Source: Acidobacteriota bacterium
Lineage (GTDB): Bacteria; Acidobacteriota; Thermoanaerobaculia; Multivoradales; JAHEKO01
NCBI GenBank assembly: GCA_027296385.1
Contig: JAPUJD010000158.1
Location: 1 to 7,505 of the forward strand
Length of the DNA stretch: 7,505 nt
Direction: 5' to 3'
Part shown: positions 5,277 through 7,505 of the stretch, in pieces
Layout: each line of letters starts with the position of its first letter
Numbering within the stretch: the stretch's first letter is position 1
Made by a program: the position numbers and the translations under genes
The notes under the pieces: model-generated
The model's input: the letters and a program-made list of their open reading frames with translations, nothing else
Told to the model about the DNA's origin: nothing
Database searches by the model: none

Positions 5277-6913
5277 GAGGCGTCGCTCTCGGCGTTCTCG
5301 TCGCCCTTTCCGAGCTCGCTCTGCCAGCGGCGGAGCTAGGGACACTAGAGCTAAAACACGTCGCCCTCGAGCTGCCCGGGGCACCGGTCCAACTGATCCC
5401 GCTGGAGATTGACGGAGACCCGGCGCCTGAGCTCGCCATTGTAGTCGTCTACACGGCGTGGGACGAGATCGCGGTCGAAGAGACCAGCAGGATCGACGAG
5501 GTCGAGGGCCTCGTCGCCGTCCTGACGATCGTGCCGGCCTTGCTCGAGAACCGTGAGCTGCGCCTCTACGACCGCCTGAGCGACGGCACCTGGGATCTGC
5601 TGGCCGAGCCGTTCGAGCTCGACACCGACATCGTGACGATCGAATCGACCACGCACCCGGCGCTACCGCTGGTGGCGCTGACCGACGATGGCGCTGATGG
5701 CCTGCACTGGATCGTCGACGAGAGCGGCTCGCGGCTCGAACGTCGACCCTTGGTGAGAGCAGCCACCGCGATGGCTGGCAGCGGCGCCTTCCTGCCCCGC
5801 CTGTCCTGGGTTCACGACCTGGACGGCGACCCATGGCCCGACCTGTTGCTCCCGGTCCCCGGTGGCTGGCGGCTCTACCGCGGCCACGAGACCGGCTTCT
5901 CGACCGCCGCCACGGCGGCACTGGCGAGCCCGAGGTTCGACGACACCGAGACCCCTTGGCGACGCGACATCCCCTTGCCGGAGGTGCGGGACGTCGACGC
6001 TGACGGCCTGGCCGACATCCTGATCCCCCACCCCGTCGCCGGCTGGTCGACTTTCTACGTCTTTCTCAACCTAGGCGACGGTACTTTCGGCAGCGCGATT
6101 GGCCCACTCGGCGACCCGGAGACGGCTGAGAAGGAGGACTCGGGTCCACGTACTGTGTTCTTCGACGACCTCGACGGCGACGGCCGGGCCGAGTACGTGA
6201 CCCAGGACGAGATCGAGCTCGACGAGAAAGCGGGAATGCGCCGGGAGATGGCCCATGCCAAGAGCCCGCCGCAGCGCTATCAGCTCTTCGACATGACGGC
6301 AAGCCTCGGGCGCGCTACCGAGCCGCGGCGCGAGCTCTTGGCACAGGGCTACTCCTTTCCCGGTGGCTCGGACATCCGCCTGCCGGGCGGGTTGTGGGAT
6401 CTCGATGGCGACGGTCGGCGCGACCTGGTCACGCTGACGCTCGATTTCTCATTTCTTCAGGCGTTTCGAATCCTCGTCGCGCATAGCCTCTCGATCGGCC
6501 TCGACTTTCATATCCTCTGTCAGCAGGCCGACGGCTCGTTCGAGCCTGTGGCCGGCCTCGACCTCTCGGGGCGATTCCGGCTCAACCTCAACGACTTCCG
6601 GCAAGGTCAACTGTCGATGTTCGACGGCGATTTCGATGGCGACGGCCGCAAGGACTTCGTCCAGATCGGCCGCGGCCGCAAAGTGACGATCCACCGCGGC
6701 AGACCCGGGTGCCGCTTCCCGACCAAGCCGGACCTGGAGATCGAGCTCGTCGAGGCGCCCAAGGACCTCGCTCTGGTCGACGTCGCCGATCTCGACGGCG
6801 ATGGTCTGTCGGACCTCTCGATCATTCAACCTCGGACCAAGCGGCAACGCAACGCGACGCGGGCACAGGCACCGGTGAGGCTGGACCTCTACTTGAGCGG
6901 CGGCCAACCGTGA
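5273..6913 (+). CDS. Secreted FG-GAP/VCBS beta-propeller protein
   Basis: The 546-residue product begins with a probable signal peptide (hydrophobic 4-20, likely cut after LPAA at A20). The n-region has only one Arg and there is a Glu at 14, so the signal is not strong. Seven Asp-rich loops of the FG-GAP/VCBS type start at residues 45, 182, 240, 299, 376, 453 and 506. Examples are DLDGDGRAEY, DLDGDGRRDL and DFDGDGRKDF. Spacing of about 53-77 residues among the last six fits the blades of a propeller like that of integrin alpha subunits, where such loops bind Ca2+. The wide gap between 45 and 182 probably hides a degenerate blade (TDDGADGLHW region). No catalytic domain, lipobox or C-terminal sorting signal is seen, so it is probably periplasmic or secreted. 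The GTG start shares bases with the channel stop. Its ligand is unknown. Confidence 0.87.
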   Translation: MRGVALGVLVALSELALPAAELGTLELKHVALELPGAPVQLIPLEIDGDPAPELAIVVVYTAWDEIAVEETSRIDEVEGLVAVLTIVPALLENRELRLYDRLSDGTWDLLAEPFELDTDIVTIESTTHPALPLVALTDDGADGLHWIVDESGSRLERRPLVRAATAMAGSGAFLPRLSWVHDLDGDPWPDLLLPVPGGWRLYRGHETGFSTAATAALASPRFDDTETPWRRDIPLPEVRDVDADGLADILIPHPVAGWSTFYVFLNLGDGTFGSAIGPLGDPETAEKEDSGPRTVFFDDLDGDGRAEYVTQDEIELDEKAGMRREMAHAKSPPQRYQLFDMTASLGRATEPRRELLAQGYSFPGGSDIRLPGGLWDLDGDGRRDLVTLTLDFSFLQAFRILVAHSLSIGLDFHILCQQADGSFEPVAGLDLSGRFRLNLNDFRQGQLSMFDGDFDGDGRKDFVQIGRGRKVTIHRGRPGCRFPTKPDLEIELVEAPKDLALVDVADLDGDGLSDLSIIQPRTKRQRNATRAQAPVRLDLYLSGGQP

Positions 6914-7505
6914 AGCGCCGGCTCGCAGTCATGATCTTGATCGCCGGCGTCCCACTGGTGTCCCGTGCCGGGACTCTGGCAGCCCAGGAGCACGCCGACA
7001 CCCATCCGCCGGCCGGCGTCACTCTGACCGCCATGGACGGTGCCCGGCACTACGAGGCGGCGGTACCCGGCCAACTGCTCGACTGGGCCGCGCCGCTCGG
7101 CCGCGACGGTCGACGCGAGCTCTTCCTGCTGGCGGCTCCCGAGGACGACGAGAACGATCGTCGCACCCTCTTCCGGCTCGAGTGGACCGACCGACGCCTG
7201 ACTGCGCTGCTGACCCGTCTCGCGCCGGAGTTCGATCGCTTGCTGGCACTCGACCTCGACGGCGATGGGCAGGAAGAGCTGCTCCTCGGTCGACCGGGGC
7301 GGATCTTTACCGCCAAGCCGCTCGATGGCAGTGCACCGCCGGAGCTCACGCGTCTATTCAGCGCACCGGGCGTCGACCTGGCGGCCATGCTGCCGGTCCG
7401 CGGCGCCGGGGCCGAGCGCGGCCATCTGTCGCTCCCCGGAGTCGGGTTGATGCGCCACTTCTCGCCCCGGACACAGGCCTCCGGCTGGGGCCTCGCTCGC
7501 CGTCG
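6910..7505 (+). CDS. Second secreted FG-GAP-like protein, cut by the window end
   Basis: A GTG at 6910 overlaps the preceding TGA as GTGA and opens a frame with no stop to the window edge (198 codons visible). The N-terminus (KRRLAVMILIAGVPLVS, then GTLAAQ) is a good signal peptide, with probable cleavage after A25. One Asp-rich calcium-type loop, DLDGDGQEELLL, starts at residue 115. The alternating strands around it (RELFLLAAP, RLFRLEW-like segments) suggest the first propeller blades. It appears to be a second exported FG-GAP family protein, related in architecture to its upstream neighbour, though alignment is needed to call them paralogues. The start, the overlap and the GC-rich third positions make the gene secure; its C-terminal content is outside the window. 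Confidence 0.82.
   Translation, partial: MKRRLAVMILIAGVPLVSRAGTLAAQEHADTHPPAGVTLTAMDGARHYEAAVPGQLLDWAAPLGRDGRRELFLLAAPEDDENDRRTLFRLEWTDRRLTALLTRLAPEFDRLLALDLDGDGQEELLLGRPGRIFTAKPLDGSAPPELTRLFSAPGVDLAAMLPVRGAGAERGHLSLPGVGLMRHFSPRTQASGWGLARR

Noticed and set aside
4272..5921. A 549-codon open frame on the minus strand
   Set aside because: It lies antisense to the well-supported channel and propeller genes, its product is Arg/Gly-rich and low in complexity at one end, and it shows no domain. Long antisense frames are common in GC-rich genes.
5816..6817. Repeated GACGGCGAYGG-like DNA in the propeller gene as a nucleotide repeat array
   Set aside because: The repeats are in frame and encode the Asp/Gly loops of FG-GAP motifs, so protein-level constraint explains them; spacing is not uniform as in a CRISPR or tandem repeat.

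Overview
This is a GC-rich chromosomal stretch from a bacterium with an outer membrane. The evidence is a TonB-type energy transducer and secreted FG-GAP/VCBS proteins with calcium-loop repeats. G or C dominates third codon positions in the real genes, and GTG and TTG starts are used. The mix of TonB, VCBS propellers, a VapBC-type module and a KirBac-like channel fits Acidobacteriota (for example a Thermoanaerobaculia-like lineage). That placement is inference; there is no rRNA or marker gene here.

Left part (about 1-4243, all minus strand). Read in the direction of transcription it holds: a 313-residue PLP-dependent threonine/serine dehydratase (3302-4243); a 249-residue TonB-like protein (2431-3180); an unrecognised acidic 119-residue protein (1961-2320); an unrecognised 51-residue protein (1690-1845); a VapB-like antitoxin (1400-1657) and a VapC/PIN toxin (1008-1403) overlapping by four bases; and an unrecognised three-helix membrane protein (66-956). 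The left edge may carry the start of one more minus-strand gene. The toxin-antitoxin pair has the clearest regulation in the window. A -35/-10 pair with 17-base spacing lies directly before the antitoxin. A perfect 7+3+7 inverted repeat covers the antitoxin start codon and part of the -10, and a second inverted repeat overlaps the -35. The antitoxin mRNA is probably leaderless.

Right part (4308-7505, all plus strand, divergent from the dehydratase across 64 bases). It holds a KirBac-type inward-rectifier potassium channel (4308-5276), a 546-residue secreted FG-GAP/VCBS propeller protein (5273-6913), and a second secreted FG-GAP-like protein cut by the window end (6910 onward). Both junctions are GTGA overlaps, where the GTG start shares bases with the previous TGA stop. 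The three genes therefore look like one translationally coupled unit joining a potassium channel to two exported, probably calcium-binding proteins. This unusual pairing is the most interesting functional hint in the window. No insertion sequence, CRISPR array, tRNA or rRNA was seen.
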